Both the position numbers and the translations under genes were made by a program. The notes below the pieces were generated by a model. That model saw only the letters and a list, made by a program, of their open reading frames with translations, did no database searches and was not told where the DNA came from. A DNA stretch of 64,000 nt from an uncultured Acidobacteriaceae bacterium (GTDB taxonomy: Bacteria > Acidobacteriota > Terriglobia > Terriglobales > Acidobacteriaceae). Position 1 is the stretch's first letter, and every line of letters begins with the position of its first letter. Below are positions 7,134-15,713 of the stretch, piece by piece. The stretch lies in the NCBI GenBank assembly GCA_903849645.1, contig CAINJJ010000017.1, positions 1 to 64,000 on the forward strand, given 5' to 3'.

Positions 7134-9911
7134 ATGCGCAGAAACCACGTACTGTTCTCAATACTGTTCCTTTCCTTCCTCGCTTTGCCGGCCGCCTTCG
7201 GACAATCCGCCAAGGGCGTCATCGGCGGCTCGGTCAAGGACGCGGCAGGCGCCGTCCTTCAGGGCGCCAAGGTCGAACTTCAGCCCCAGGTGAGGCCCAT
7301 CACCTCCAACGGACAAGGCGAGTTCAGCATCAACGAAGTTGACCCCGGCACCTACTCCGTCACCATCACCTACGTCGGTTTTGCGCCCTACACCGGCAGC
7401 GTCACCGTCGCCCCCGGCCAGACCGTCCGCATCGACGCCACCCTCAAGGTAGGCAACGCCGCCGACGAAGTCATCGTCACCGCCGACCGTCCTTTCGGCG
7501 AAGCGGAGGCCATCAACCGCACCCTGGCCGCGGAAAACATCCTCCAGGTCCTCCCCGCTGAGGTCATTGTCTCCCTGCCCAACGCCAACATCGCCGACGC
7601 GCTCGGCCGCATGGCTTCGGTCACCATCGAGCGCGACGAGGGCGAAGGCAAGTACGTCCAGATTCGCGGCACCGAGCCCCGCCTCAGCAACACCATGATC
7701 GACGGCGTCACCGTCCCTTCGCCCGAGAGCGGCGTCCGCCAGATCAAGCTCGACACCATCGCCTCCGACCTGGTTGATTCCGTTGAAATCAACAAGACCC
7801 TCCAGGCCAACATCGACGCCGACGGCATCGGCGGCTCCGTCAACCTGGTCACCAAGACCGCGGGCGACACCCCCTCGGCCACCCTCTACGGCGTCGGCGG
7901 ATATACCCCCATCGTCGGCGGACGCACCGTCGACCAGTTTGGCGGCACGGTCGGCCGCCGCTTCGGCACGGACAAGAAGCTCGGCCTGCTCTTCGGCGGC
8001 ACTTACGACTTCAACGGCCGCGCCATCAATGACATTGAGCCCTCACCCACCGCCGGCAGCGCCACACCCCACTACGACGGCATGGACCTCCGCGACTACA
8101 TCTACTACCGCTCCCGCTGGGGCATGACCGCCAGCGCCGACTACAAGATGCGCGAAGGCTCCAATATCTCCCTGCGCGGACTCTTCTCCACATTCCGCAA
8201 CTGGGGCAACAAATGGGTCTACAGCCTCAATGACGGCGATGTGCCCAGCTACAGCCAGGACTGGCGCCGCCCCAATATGGCCGTCCTCAGCGTCGCCCTC
8301 CAGGGCAAGCATGTATTCAACGCCTCCACAGTCAACTGGAGCCTCTCGGTCGGCCGCGCCCGCTCCCTCTCCGGCAGCGGCAGCGCCAAGTTCTCCTGGG
8401 TCGGCGATCCCGACATCTCCTGCAACAACACCGCCGGCGTCAGCATCTATCGCCCCGGCTGGAGCGCCGGCTGCTTCGGCTCAGGCGCGGACGATTCTGA
8501 AGACCGCAACAACTACAAGCTCAAGTCCTTTGCCCTGCCCACCTTCGGCCAGAGCGTCCAGCTCAACCTGCAGGCCTCCGCCTCCTACTCCCGGCTCTAT
8601 CACTTCGGCTCCCACTTCGGCACCTTCGAACTCGGCGGCAAGATCCGCAACTCCCACAAGTTCGACGACACCTACAACGAGACGTTCAAGCCCAAGGGAA
8701 CCACCCGGGTTTCGGCCCACCCCGAGTGGGATAGCGACTTCACCGATCCGGACTTCTACGACAAGACCTACCACATCGGTCCGGTCACCGATTACAGCAA
8801 GATTCGCTCCTATGTGAACGGCAACGCCGGCCTCTTCAACATGTCCGGCGGCAAAGGAGTCAACTCCAACAACTACGACCTCATCGAGCGCATCCCCGCC
8901 GGCTACGTCATGAACACCATCGAACTCGCCAGCCGCGTGCGCCTCGTGACCGGCATCCGCTTTGAAGCCACCCACGTTGACACGCTGAGCTACGACAGCA
9001 GCCTCGCCGTAGCGCCCACCACGCTCACCTTCAAGGCCGGCGGCGACTACCTCGACGTGCTGCCCTCCGCCTCGCTTCGCTTCGCGGTCGACAAGGACTC
9101 CGACCTGCGCCTCGTCTTCGGCCGCGGCCTTGCCCGCCCCAATCCGCAGGACCTGTCCGCCGCCGTCGGCCAGCCCGATGTCTCGGTCAATCCCCCCACC
9201 ATCAGCCTCGGCAACCCCAACCTGAAAGCCGAGCACGGCAACAACTACGACATCCTCTACGAGCGCAACCTGAGCCCGCTCGGGTTGATCCAGGCCGGCT
9301 ACTTCTACAAGGACCTCACCGACCCCATCACCACGGTCCTCACCAATCCCACGACCGGCCCGTTCGCCGGCTACAAGGTCACCCAGCCCGGCAACGCCGG
9401 CAGCGCCCACGTGCAGGGCGTCGAATTCGGCTACCAGCAGCAGTTGCGCTTCCTCCCCGGCGTGCTCAGGGGCGCCGGTCTCTCCGCCAACTACAGCTAC
9501 ACCTCTTCCGCGGCCAAGGGCATCCCCGGACGTTCTGACTCCCCGGCCTTGCTCCGCCAGGCCCCCAGCAGTTGGAACATCAGCCCCACCTTCGACACCA
9601 AACACTTCTCCATGCGCGCCGGCATGACCTTCGACGACAAGATGATCTACGCCTACCAATGGTCCGATGGCGCGGACTCGGTCGGCATCCATGGGCCGGT
9701 CGGCGACAACTACCTCTACCCCCACTACCAGTTCGATACCCAGGCCAGCTTCAAGCTGCCCCTCGGCTTCGAGGTCTACGCCTACGGTCTCAACCTCAAC
9801 AACGAGGTCTTCGGCTTCTACAATGGAAGCCCGAAGTACGTTGTGCAGCGCGAGTACTACCATCCCACCTACGCAGGCGGCCTCCGCTGGAACTCCAAGC
9901 GCGAAAAGTAG
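7134..9911 (+). CDS. TonB-dependent outer-membrane receptor, TonB-Xanth-Caul type with N-terminal CarboxypepD_reg-like domain
   Basis: An outer-membrane beta-barrel that imports a ligand using TonB energy. ATG at 7134 follows TTAGGAG and yields a signal peptide ending at AAFGQ. Residues about 25-110 form a carboxypeptidase-regulatory-like beta-sandwich (GVIGGSVKDAAGAVLQGAKV). The plug follows with IADALGRMASVTIERDEGEG and YVQIRGTEPRLSNTMIDGV, wording typical of the TonB-Xanth-Caul subfamily, which often takes up oligosaccharides. The barrel runs to the C-terminus (GGLRWNSKREK). The length of 925 residues is normal. The next gene encodes an exported beta-propeller, which suggests a small uptake or processing unit; the ligand is unknown. 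Confidence 0.94.
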   Translation: MRRNHVLFSILFLSFLALPAAFGQSAKGVIGGSVKDAAGAVLQGAKVELQPQVRPITSNGQGEFSINEVDPGTYSVTITYVGFAPYTGSVTVAPGQTVRIDATLKVGNAADEVIVTADRPFGEAEAINRTLAAENILQVLPAEVIVSLPNANIADALGRMASVTIERDEGEGKYVQIRGTEPRLSNTMIDGVTVPSPESGVRQIKLDTIASDLVDSVEINKTLQANIDADGIGGSVNLVTKTAGDTPSATLYGVGGYTPIVGGRTVDQFGGTVGRRFGTDKKLGLLFGGTYDFNGRAINDIEPSPTAGSATPHYDGMDLRDYIYYRSRWGMTASADYKMREGSNISLRGLFSTFRNWGNKWVYSLNDGDVPSYSQDWRRPNMAVLSVALQGKHVFNASTVNWSLSVGRARSLSGSGSAKFSWVGDPDISCNNTAGVSIYRPGWSAGCFGSGADDSEDRNNYKLKSFALPTFGQSVQLNLQASASYSRLYHFGSHFGTFELGGKIRNSHKFDDTYNETFKPKGTTRVSAHPEWDSDFTDPDFYDKTYHIGPVTDYSKIRSYVNGNAGLFNMSGGKGVNSNNYDLIERIPAGYVMNTIELASRVRLVTGIRFEATHVDTLSYDSSLAVAPTTLTFKAGGDYLDVLPSASLRFAVDKDSDLRLVFGRGLARPNPQDLSAAVGQPDVSVNPPTISLGNPNLKAEHGNNYDILYERNLSPLGLIQAGYFYKDLTDPITTVLTNPTTGPFAGYKVTQPGNAGSAHVQGVEFGYQQQLRFLPGVLRGAGLSANYSYTSSAAKGIPGRSDSPALLRQAPSSWNISPTFDTKHFSMRAGMTFDDKMIYAYQWSDGADSVGIHGPVGDNYLYPHYQFDTQASFKLPLGFEVYAYGLNLNNEVFGFYNGSPKYVVQREYYHPTYAGGLRWNSKREK

Positions 9912-9921
9912 CCGCAATGGA

Positions 9922-9952
9922 GCGGCTGAGCCTGCCTACCAGGCTCAGCCGC
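9922..9952 (+). terminator. Hairpin after the TonB-dependent receptor gene
   Basis: A perfect 12-bp stem (GCGGCTGAGCCT with AGGCTCAGCCGC) and a seven-base loop lie 10 bases after the receptor stop. It is followed by CTTCGTTCC rather than a clean T run, so it could be a terminator or an mRNA-stabilising structure that sets a lower level for the downstream propeller gene. Confidence 0.6.
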
Positions 9953-10067
9953 CTTCGTTCCGGTTCATGCGCCCCGATCGGAGCAGGCATTCAGCCTCAT
10001 TCCGCCTGCGGCCGCATCCCGCCCCCGCCTTCCTCCCAATCCAACTCCCAGTGAGGCATCGTCTTCC

Positions 10068-11087
10068 ATGAAATCACCCTGCTCGCTTCTTCTCGCCCTG
10101 CTCCTGGCGCCCTTTGCCGTCTCCGCTCAAAGTCCGGCTCCATTGAAGCTCGAAAAGACCATCTCCCTCAAGCCCGTTTCCAGCAAGTTCGACCACCTCG
10201 CCTTCGACGCCGCCGCAAGCCGCCTCTTCATTACGGCCACCTCCAACCACTCCGTTGAAGTCATCGACCTCAAGACCGGTTCCATCTCCCAGAGCATCAC
10301 CGGCCTTGGCAAGCCCCACGGCCTCGCCTGGATTGCCTCCACCGGCAGTCTCTATGTCTCCGACGGCTCGCTCGCCGAACTCCGCGTCTACAAGGGCTCC
10401 CCGCTCGTCCTCGCCGGCTCCATCAAGCTCTCTGAAGACGCAGACGACATGGTCTATGACGAGGCCAACCACCTGCTCTTCGTCGGTCACGGCACCGGTG
10501 AGGCCGCCAGCCCTGCCCGCGTTGCCGTCGTCGACACCGCGCACTTTACCCTCGTCGCCAACCTCGCCGTCGCCACCCACCCTGAAGCTCTCGATATCGA
10601 CCCCGCCGGCCATCGCGTCTTCGTCAACATCGCCGACTCCAACGAAATCGTGGTCATTGACACCGCCACCCGGGCCATCACCGCCCACTGGAAGCTCACC
10701 AAAGCCGCCGGCAATGTACCCCTGGCCTTCGACGCCGATCACAACTTGCTCTTCGTCGGCTGCCGCAAGCCGGGCGCCGTCGTCGTGCTCGACGCCGCCA
10801 CCGGCAAGGAGCTCTCCAGCCTCCCCGCCGCTGCCGGAGCCGACGACCTCTTCTTCGACCCCGCCCTCCGCCGCGTCTACCTCATCGCCGGCTCCGGCGA
10901 GGTCGACGCCTACCAGGTCGACGAATCAAAAGCCATCCACTCCCTCGGCGTTCTTCCCACCGCTTCCGGCGCCAAGACCGCCCTCTGGGTCCCCGCGCAA
11001 GACCTCCTCTACGTCGGCGTCCCGGGTCCTGCCCCCCAGCCCTCCGAGATTCGCGTCTACAGTCCTGTTGCTGGAGCAAAGCATTAA
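10068..11087 (+). CDS. Exported YncE/YVTN-like beta-propeller protein
   Basis: This 339-residue protein has a signal peptide (MKSPCSLLLALLLAPFAVSA) and then repeated blades of about 40-45 residues with a shared pattern: FDHLAFDAAASRLFITATSN, VEVIDLKTG, DADDMVYDEANHLLFVGH, PEALDIDPAGHRVFVNIADS, VVVLDAATGKEL. This is the YncE/YVTN seven-blade architecture. No catalytic motif is visible, so it may bind a ligand or partner protein in the periplasm. It lies 157 bases after the TonB receptor on the same strand, and the pairing suggests a shared substrate. Confidence 0.88.
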   Translation: MKSPCSLLLALLLAPFAVSAQSPAPLKLEKTISLKPVSSKFDHLAFDAAASRLFITATSNHSVEVIDLKTGSISQSITGLGKPHGLAWIASTGSLYVSDGSLAELRVYKGSPLVLAGSIKLSEDADDMVYDEANHLLFVGHGTGEAASPARVAVVDTAHFTLVANLAVATHPEALDIDPAGHRVFVNIADSNEIVVIDTATRAITAHWKLTKAAGNVPLAFDADHNLLFVGCRKPGAVVVLDAATGKELSSLPAAAGADDLFFDPALRRVYLIAGSGEVDAYQVDESKAIHSLGVLPTASGAKTALWVPAQDLLYVGVPGPAPQPSEIRVYSPVAGAKH

Positions 11088-11234
11088 CTGTCACCCCTTT
11101 GCAACCTCAATAGGCAACCGTTGACTCCGGCATGAATCCCTTCAGTCCCTTGTGAACCCGATTCGCCCGGCCGGATCGCTAACAGTCAACTCCATCATGG
11201 GACGGCCCCGCCGTCCCATCCCGTATCCTGATTC

Positions 11235-12551
11235 TTGGAGCCCCTCGCCCAGCCCCGCCGCTCTTCCCCCAGCCCCTGGGCGGCCGTAGCCGTCACCCTC
11301 TGCGGCGTCTGCGCCTTTCTTGAGCTCTACTGCACTCAGCCCCTCCTGCCCCTCTTCACCCGTCTCTTCCATGCCTCCAAGACCGGCGCCGGCATGACTG
11401 TCTCCGCCGCGACCCTCGGCGTCGCCCTCTCCGCACCACTCTTCGGCGCGCTCACTGAGCGCCTCCCCCGCAAGAGCGTCATCGTCTTCTCCCTGCTTGG
11501 CATAGCCCTGCCCACCCTGCTCTCCGCCACCGCCACCTCGCTGGCGCAGCTCATCTTCTGGCGCTTCCTCCAGGGCGTCACCATCCCCGGCATCGTCGCC
11601 GTCGTTGTCACTTACATCGGCGAAGAGTGGCCCCCGGACCGCGTCGCCCTCATCATGAGCTTCTACGTCAGCGGGACTGCCCTCGGCGGCTTCATGGGCC
11701 GCCTCTCCGCCGGCATCCTCGCCGACTGGTTCAGTTGGCGCGTCAGCTTCGTCGTCCTCGGCGTTGCCGCCCTCGCCGGAGCCGCCGGAGTCGCCGCCTG
11801 GCTCCCCCCCTCCCGCCCCCAGCCGTCAACTTCCGGTTGGGCGCCACCCATCTCGATTTTGAGATGGGGGAAGCCACAAGCCCCGGGTGCCCCATCCATC
11901 GCGCAGCCTCTCCGCGCGATGGGTGGGAATCCACAAACCCCACACCAGCCTCACGCCTTCCTTTCCCAGGTGCGGACTCTCTTCCGCAATCGCCGCCTCG
12001 TGGCCACATTTGCCGTCGGCTTCAACGTCCTCTTCTCCCTTGTCGGCGTCTTCACCTGGATCACCTTCCACCTCAGCGCCCCGCCCTTCCTGCTCTCCAC
12101 CGCCGCTCTCAGTTCCCTCTTCTTTGTCTACCTCATCGGACTCTTCGTCACCCCCGCCGCCGGCTTCCTCATCACCCGCGTCGGCCTCCGCGCCGGCATC
12201 GCCGGAGCCATCGCCTGTTCCATGACCGGCGTCCTGCTCACCCTCGCCCCTTCGCTGCCCGTCGTCATCCTCGGGCTCACCCTTGTCTCCTCCGGCGTCT
12301 TCATCGCTCAGACCGCTTCGCAAAGCCACCTCCGCGTTGCCTCTCCGCCCCAGGCCCGCGTCACCGCCGCCGGCCTCTACCTCACCTGCTACTACCTCGG
12401 AGGAACCGCCGCCGGCGTCCTTCCCGGCGCTTTCTGGGCTCTGGGCAAATGGCCCGCCTGCGTCGCCTTCATCGTCACCATGCAGGCCGCCGCCCTCGTC
12501 ATCGCCCTCATCGGCTGGCGCGCCCCCCACTCCCCCCTGCCGAATCCCTGA
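11235..12551 (+). CDS. Major facilitator superfamily transporter (YnfM-like, 12 TM)
   Basis: A 438-residue MFS protein with two six-helix halves. The N-terminal half shows the loop motif GALTERLPRKSV and the TM5-type segment SFYVSGTALGGFMGRLSAGI. The general pattern recalls YnfM/arabinose-efflux-like carriers. TTG at 11235 is the first possible start (an in-frame TGA is just upstream), and no ATG or GTG precedes the first helix. The central cytoplasmic loop is extended by about 40 residues (STSGWAPPISILRWGKPQAP and on), encoded by two adjacent palindromic repeats. The substrate is unknown. Confidence 0.87.
   Translation: MEPLAQPRRSSPSPWAAVAVTLCGVCAFLELYCTQPLLPLFTRLFHASKTGAGMTVSAATLGVALSAPLFGALTERLPRKSVIVFSLLGIALPTLLSATATSLAQLIFWRFLQGVTIPGIVAVVVTYIGEEWPPDRVALIMSFYVSGTALGGFMGRLSAGILADWFSWRVSFVVLGVAALAGAAGVAAWLPPSRPQPSTSGWAPPISILRWGKPQAPGAPSIAQPLRAMGGNPQTPHQPHAFLSQVRTLFRNRRLVATFAVGFNVLFSLVGVFTWITFHLSAPPFLLSTAALSSLFFVYLIGLFVTPAAGFLITRVGLRAGIAGAIACSMTGVLLTLAPSLPVVILGLTLVSSGVFIAQTASQSHLRVASPPQARVTAAGLYLTCYYLGGTAAGVLPGAFWALGKWPACVAFIVTMQAAALVIALIGWRAPHSPLPNP
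11838..11876. repeat. Palindromic repeat inside the MFS gene, first unit
   Basis: CCCATCTC (11847-11854) pairs with GAGATGGG across a loop ATTTT. The flanks GCGCCA and GGAAGCC resemble the borders of the other palindromes. It is translated in frame as part of the central loop. Confidence 0.55.
11885..11932. repeat. Palindromic repeat inside the MFS gene, second unit
   Basis: GGGTGCCCCATCCATCGCGC faces GCGCGATGGGTGGGAATCC around a nine-base loop. The outer arms match the copies at 191 and 4139, including the same T opposite G mismatch, while the inner stem (CGCGC) differs. It is translated in frame. Confidence 0.65.
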
Positions 12552-12686
12552 ACCCCAACCCCCGCCATGCGAATCTATTAAGAGAACATTCCCCTCCGGC
12601 AAGGGCCCCTGCAGCCCGCCCGGTCCCCCTCCACCCCCGGCTTCCCCGGCGTCCCACCAGCGCCATTCACACCAAGGAGTAGGTTC

Positions 12687-14348
12687 TTGCCCGATTCGCA
12701 ACCCAACCCGCAGCTCCCGGTTGCGCCCTCCGCGGCATCCAGGACCATGCAGAACCCTTCTCCCGAAGCCGCCGCCGTCCGCTGGAAGCCCCGCGTCAAT
12801 CCCTGGCTCATCGCCATGACGGTCGCCCTCGCCGCCTTCATGGAGGTGCTCGATACCTCCATCGCCAACGTGGCCCTGCCCCACATCGCCGGCTCCCTCG
12901 GCGCCAGCATCAACGAAGGCACCTGGGTCCTCACCAGCTACCTCGTGGCCAACGCCATCGTCCTGCCCATGGGCGGCTGGATCTCCACCGTCATGGGCCG
13001 CCGCAACTTCTTTCTGCTCTGCATCATCATCTTCACTGTCTCCAGCTTCCTCTGCGGCGCGGCGCCCACCCTGCCCATCCTGCTCCTCTGCCGCATCCTC
13101 CAGGGAATCGGCGGCGGCGGCATGCAGCCCATGGCCCAGGCCATCATGGCTGACTCCTTCGAGCCCCAGAAGCGCGGCCAGGCCTTTGCCCTCTACGGCC
13201 TTGTCGCCGTCCTCGCCCCCTCCATCGGGCCCACGCTCGGCGGATGGATCACGGACAACTTCTCCTGGCGCTGGATCTTCTTCATCAACATCCCCGTCGG
13301 CATCCTCGCCTTCATCCTCGTCAGCCGCCTCGTGGAAGACCCGCCCTGGATCAAGGCCGACCCCTCCCAGCTCCGCCGCATGGACTACCTCGGCTTCGGC
13401 CTTCTCACCCTCTCCATGGGCGGACTCCAGATCATGCTCGACAAGGGCGAGGAGAACGACTGGTTTGCCTCTCCCTTCATCTGCCTCTGCGCGGTGATCT
13501 TTGTCGGCAGCATCCTCGCCCTGGTCTGGTGGGAGTGGCGGCACAAGGCCCCCCTCATCAACCTCAAGCTCTTCCGCTACAAGAACTTCGCCATCTGCTG
13601 CGCCCTCATGGCCCTGGTCGGCGGCGTGCTCAACTCCAGCACCGTCATGATGCCCCAGTTCATGCAGCAGCTTCTTGGCTGGACCGCCACCACCTCCGGC
13701 CTCGCCCTCACCGCCGGCGGCTTCACCCTCGTCATTGTCATGCCCCTCGCCGGCTATGCCACCGGCAAGGTGGCAGCGCGCTATCTCGCCATTCTCGGCT
13801 TCACCCTCTTCGTCTTCACCTACCGCTACGCGGCGGCCGTCACCACGCTCAACATGACCTTCAGCTCCGCCTCCTGGCTTCGCGTCATCCAGATGGTTCC
13901 CCTGCCCTTCTGCTTCATCTCCATCACCACCGCCGCCTATATCGGCATGCCTCGCGAGCAGAGCAACCAGGTCGCCGGCCTCATCAACTTCGTCCGCAAC
14001 ATCGGCGGCTCCATCCTCATCGCCATCACCAATGCCCAGGTCACCAGCCGCGCCGCATGGCACCAGCAGCACCTGCAAAACACCATGACCTCGGCCAGCA
14101 GCGAGTTCCAGCGTCACGCCCAGGCGCTCAGCGGCTACTTCGGCAGCGGAGGCGGCTTCGGCGGCCCCAACGGCGGACCCATGGCCATGGCCGCCATCTA
14201 CAACCAGCTCAACATGCAGGCCCAGGCCCAGGGCTACCAGGACGTCTACATGGAACTCTCCTGGATGTCCTGCGGCCTCATCGTCCTCGCCTTCCTCCTC
14301 AACAAAAACAAGCCCAACGCCGGAGCCGGCGCCTCCGCCATGCACTAG
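12687..14348 (+). CDS. DHA2-family (EmrB/QacA-type) MFS multidrug efflux transporter, 14 TM
   Basis: A 553-residue drug:H+ antiporter of the EmrB/QacA branch. The start is TTG at 12687, supported by AAGGAG eight bases upstream. Motif D1-like LDTSIANVALPHIAGSLGAS is in TM1, followed by the motif-A-like loop WISTVMGRRNFF and motif C-like sequence GPTLGGWITDNFSWRWIF in TM5. The long hydrophilic C-terminal part contains a glycine-rich stretch (GYFGSGGGFGGPNGG). No EmrA-type adaptor or TolC lies next to it, which is unusual but not rare. It is followed after 9 bases by a tiny membrane-peptide gene. Confidence 0.93.
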   Translation: MPDSQPNPQLPVAPSAASRTMQNPSPEAAAVRWKPRVNPWLIAMTVALAAFMEVLDTSIANVALPHIAGSLGASINEGTWVLTSYLVANAIVLPMGGWISTVMGRRNFFLLCIIIFTVSSFLCGAAPTLPILLLCRILQGIGGGGMQPMAQAIMADSFEPQKRGQAFALYGLVAVLAPSIGPTLGGWITDNFSWRWIFFINIPVGILAFILVSRLVEDPPWIKADPSQLRRMDYLGFGLLTLSMGGLQIMLDKGEENDWFASPFICLCAVIFVGSILALVWWEWRHKAPLINLKLFRYKNFAICCALMALVGGVLNSSTVMMPQFMQQLLGWTATTSGLALTAGGFTLVIVMPLAGYATGKVAARYLAILGFTLFVFTYRYAAAVTTLNMTFSSASWLRVIQMVPLPFCFISITTAAYIGMPREQSNQVAGLINFVRNIGGSILIAITNAQVTSRAAWHQQHLQNTMTSASSEFQRHAQALSGYFGSGGGFGGPNGGPMAMAAIYNQLNMQAQAQGYQDVYMELSWMSCGLIVLAFLLNKNKPNAGAGASAMH

Positions 14349-14357
14349 GAACCCATC

Positions 14358-14465
14358 ATGAAAATCCTCCTCGGCATCCTCGCCGTCCTCATCGTCGCCG
14401 CCTCCCTCGTCGCCGACTACAAATGGCGCCAGTGGATGGCCGCCCGCCGCCGCGACCGCCAGTAA
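14358..14465 (+). CDS. Small single-span membrane peptide (35 aa) downstream of the efflux pump
   Basis: An ATG-started frame of 35 codons begins 9 bases after the stop of the DHA2 transporter. The peptide is MKILLGILAVLIVAASLVAD followed by a basic tail YKWRQWMAARRRDRQ: one strong transmembrane helix and a positively charged cytoplasmic end. Codon choice (GCC, CTC, GTC, ATC) matches the neighbours. The ribosome site is weak (AGGA). I do not recognise a family. By position it may assist or regulate the pump, as known small proteins do for other transporters; this is inference. Confidence 0.55.
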   Translation: MKILLGILAVLIVAASLVADYKWRQWMAARRRDRQ

Positions 14466-14545
14466 CCACGCCTAACTTGCGTTTCCGCAGCAACTTTCCC
14501 CGCTTTCTCCCGTTACAATCACCAGTAGGGAGCCGTCCAATCGCC

Positions 14546-15283
14546 ATGTCACCACTTTTTGCCCTTGCCCCCGCCTTCCCCGCCCGCAGCCGGCGGACAA
14601 GCCTCTTTCTCAGCCTCGCCGCCGCGGCCCTTGTCTTGGCCGCCCCGGCTGCCCGAGCCCAGTTCAACACCCCGTCCCCAGGGACCCAGGTCCACGACCC
14701 CTCCGCTCTCAGGCCCCCCGCAGGCGCGCGCGTCGCCCTCGTCGAGTTTGAAGACATGGAGTGCCCCGACTGCGCCCGCGCCAATCCTCTGCTCAAAGAG
14801 GCCGCGGCCAAGTACAAGATCCCCTGGGTCCGCCACGACTTCCCCCTGCCCATGCACAACTGGAGCTTCAACGCCGCCGTCAACGGCCGCTGGTTCGACA
14901 CCAAATCCAAGGCCATCGGCGATGACTACCGCGACCAGGTCTTTGCCGCCCAGCCCACCATCGTCAACCCCGACAGCCTGCGTCAGTTCACTGAGAAGTT
15001 CGCCCAGAGCCACGGCATTGCCCTGCCCTTCGCCATTGACCCCCAGGGCAAGCTGGCCTCCGACGTGAAGGCGGACTACGCCCTCGGCCAGCGCATCGGC
15101 ATCGAGCACACCCCCACCATCTGGGTCGTGACCGCCAACAGCAAAGGCGCGCCCTTCGTTGAGGTCCTCGACCGCACCAAGCTCTACCAGATGATCGATC
15201 AGGCCCTCGCCGACACCGCCTCCGTCGCCAAGCCGGCCCCCGCGGCCAAGCCCGCCGTCAAAAAGGCCGCCACCGCCAAGTAG
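14546..15283 (+). CDS. Exported DsbA/thioredoxin-fold protein with CPDC active site
   Basis: The 245-residue product has a signal peptide ending near APAARAQ and a thioredoxin-4/DsbA-like domain whose redox pair is C73-P-D-C76 (EFEDMECPDCARANPLL). A helical insert follows, then the cis-proline region GIEHTPTIWVV, and a low-complexity Ala/Lys/Pro tail (AKPAPAAKPAVKKAATAK). It is likely a periplasmic thiol oxidoreductase or disulfide-exchange partner. ATG at 14546 is chosen because the signal peptide starts there; a GGGAG-type site lies 13 bases upstream. It ends at a clear terminator. Confidence 0.9.
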   Translation: MSPLFALAPAFPARSRRTSLFLSLAAAALVLAAPAARAQFNTPSPGTQVHDPSALRPPAGARVALVEFEDMECPDCARANPLLKEAAAKYKIPWVRHDFPLPMHNWSFNAAVNGRWFDTKSKAIGDDYRDQVFAAQPTIVNPDSLRQFTEKFAQSHGIALPFAIDPQGKLASDVKADYALGQRIGIEHTPTIWVVTANSKGAPFVEVLDRTKLYQMIDQALADTASVAKPAPAAKPAVKKAATAK

Positions 15284-15297
15284 CCCGCATCAACGCC

Positions 15298-15336
15298 AAA
15301 CGGCGCATCCCGCCAAGGGGTGCGCCGTTTGCTTTT
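15298..15336 (+). terminator. Rho-independent terminator after the DsbA-like gene
   Basis: The stem AAACGGCGCA (15298-15307) with TGCGCCGTTT (15321-15330) is followed by GCTTTTC, 15 bases beyond the stop codon. Confidence 0.8.
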
Positions 15337-15420
15337 CATCACCATCCGCTAGCTTGCTGACCCGCTCTCACCGCAATTGGGCCTTCACAAGCACTGAAAA
15401 ACTCACCAGGTAAGGCACGA

Positions 15421-15488
15421 AGTGTCAGGGCACGACTTCAGTCGTGCCGATAAAGCGCGTCAAATCAGCGGGGCTTTAGCCCCTGAGG
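15421..15488. repeat. Two-hairpin interspersed repeat, copy 1
   Basis: The unit begins AGTGTCAGGGCACGACTTCA and holds two hairpins: GGCACGAC-TTCA-GTCGTGCC, then GGGGCTTTAGCCCC after a spacer with TCAAATCA. A copy with the same first 28 bases and a diverged second hairpin is at 23484-23556. Confidence 0.75.
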
Positions 15489-15530
15489 CACGCTTTTGGA
15501 AATCTCCAACCGCAAAATTACCGCTTATCG

Positions 15531-15710
15531 CCGGGTGCCCCAGGTCCCTCGCAATTGGGGACCTCGGAAAACATAATCTCAAGCGAGCGAACAGCGAGCC
15601 ATTCGCCCCACTGCAGGTGGCCGGGTGCCCCAGGTCGCTCGCAATTGGGGACCTCGGAAAACATAATCTCAAGCGAGCGAACAGCGGGCCATTCGCCCCA
15701 CCGCAGGTGG
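15531..15710. repeat. Tandem duplication, 2 x 90 bp
   Basis: Units 15531-15620 and 15621-15710 are nearly identical (three differences seen by eye). Each begins with a palindrome of the CCCAGGTCC/GGGGACCT family (CCGGGTGCCCCAGGTC) and continues with AAAACATAATCTCAAGCGAG. The second copy ends three bases before the stop codon of the minus-strand radical SAM gene. The spacer 15284-15713 otherwise holds only the terminator and one two-hairpin repeat; I see no gene in it. Confidence 0.85.
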
Positions 15711-15713
15711 CTC

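Noticed and set aside
11826..14345. A minus-strand frame of 839 codons, very rich in Gly, Glu and Asp, opposite the two MFS genes
   Set aside because: The composition is that of a reverse-complement shadow; the plus strand encodes clear membrane transporters.
14477..14519. A promoter (TTGCGT ... TACAAT) before the DsbA-like gene
   Set aside because: The spacing of about 31 bases is too long for a sigma-70 promoter.
15531..15710. A short CRISPR array
   Set aside because: Only two adjacent 90-bp units without spacers; no cas genes in the window.
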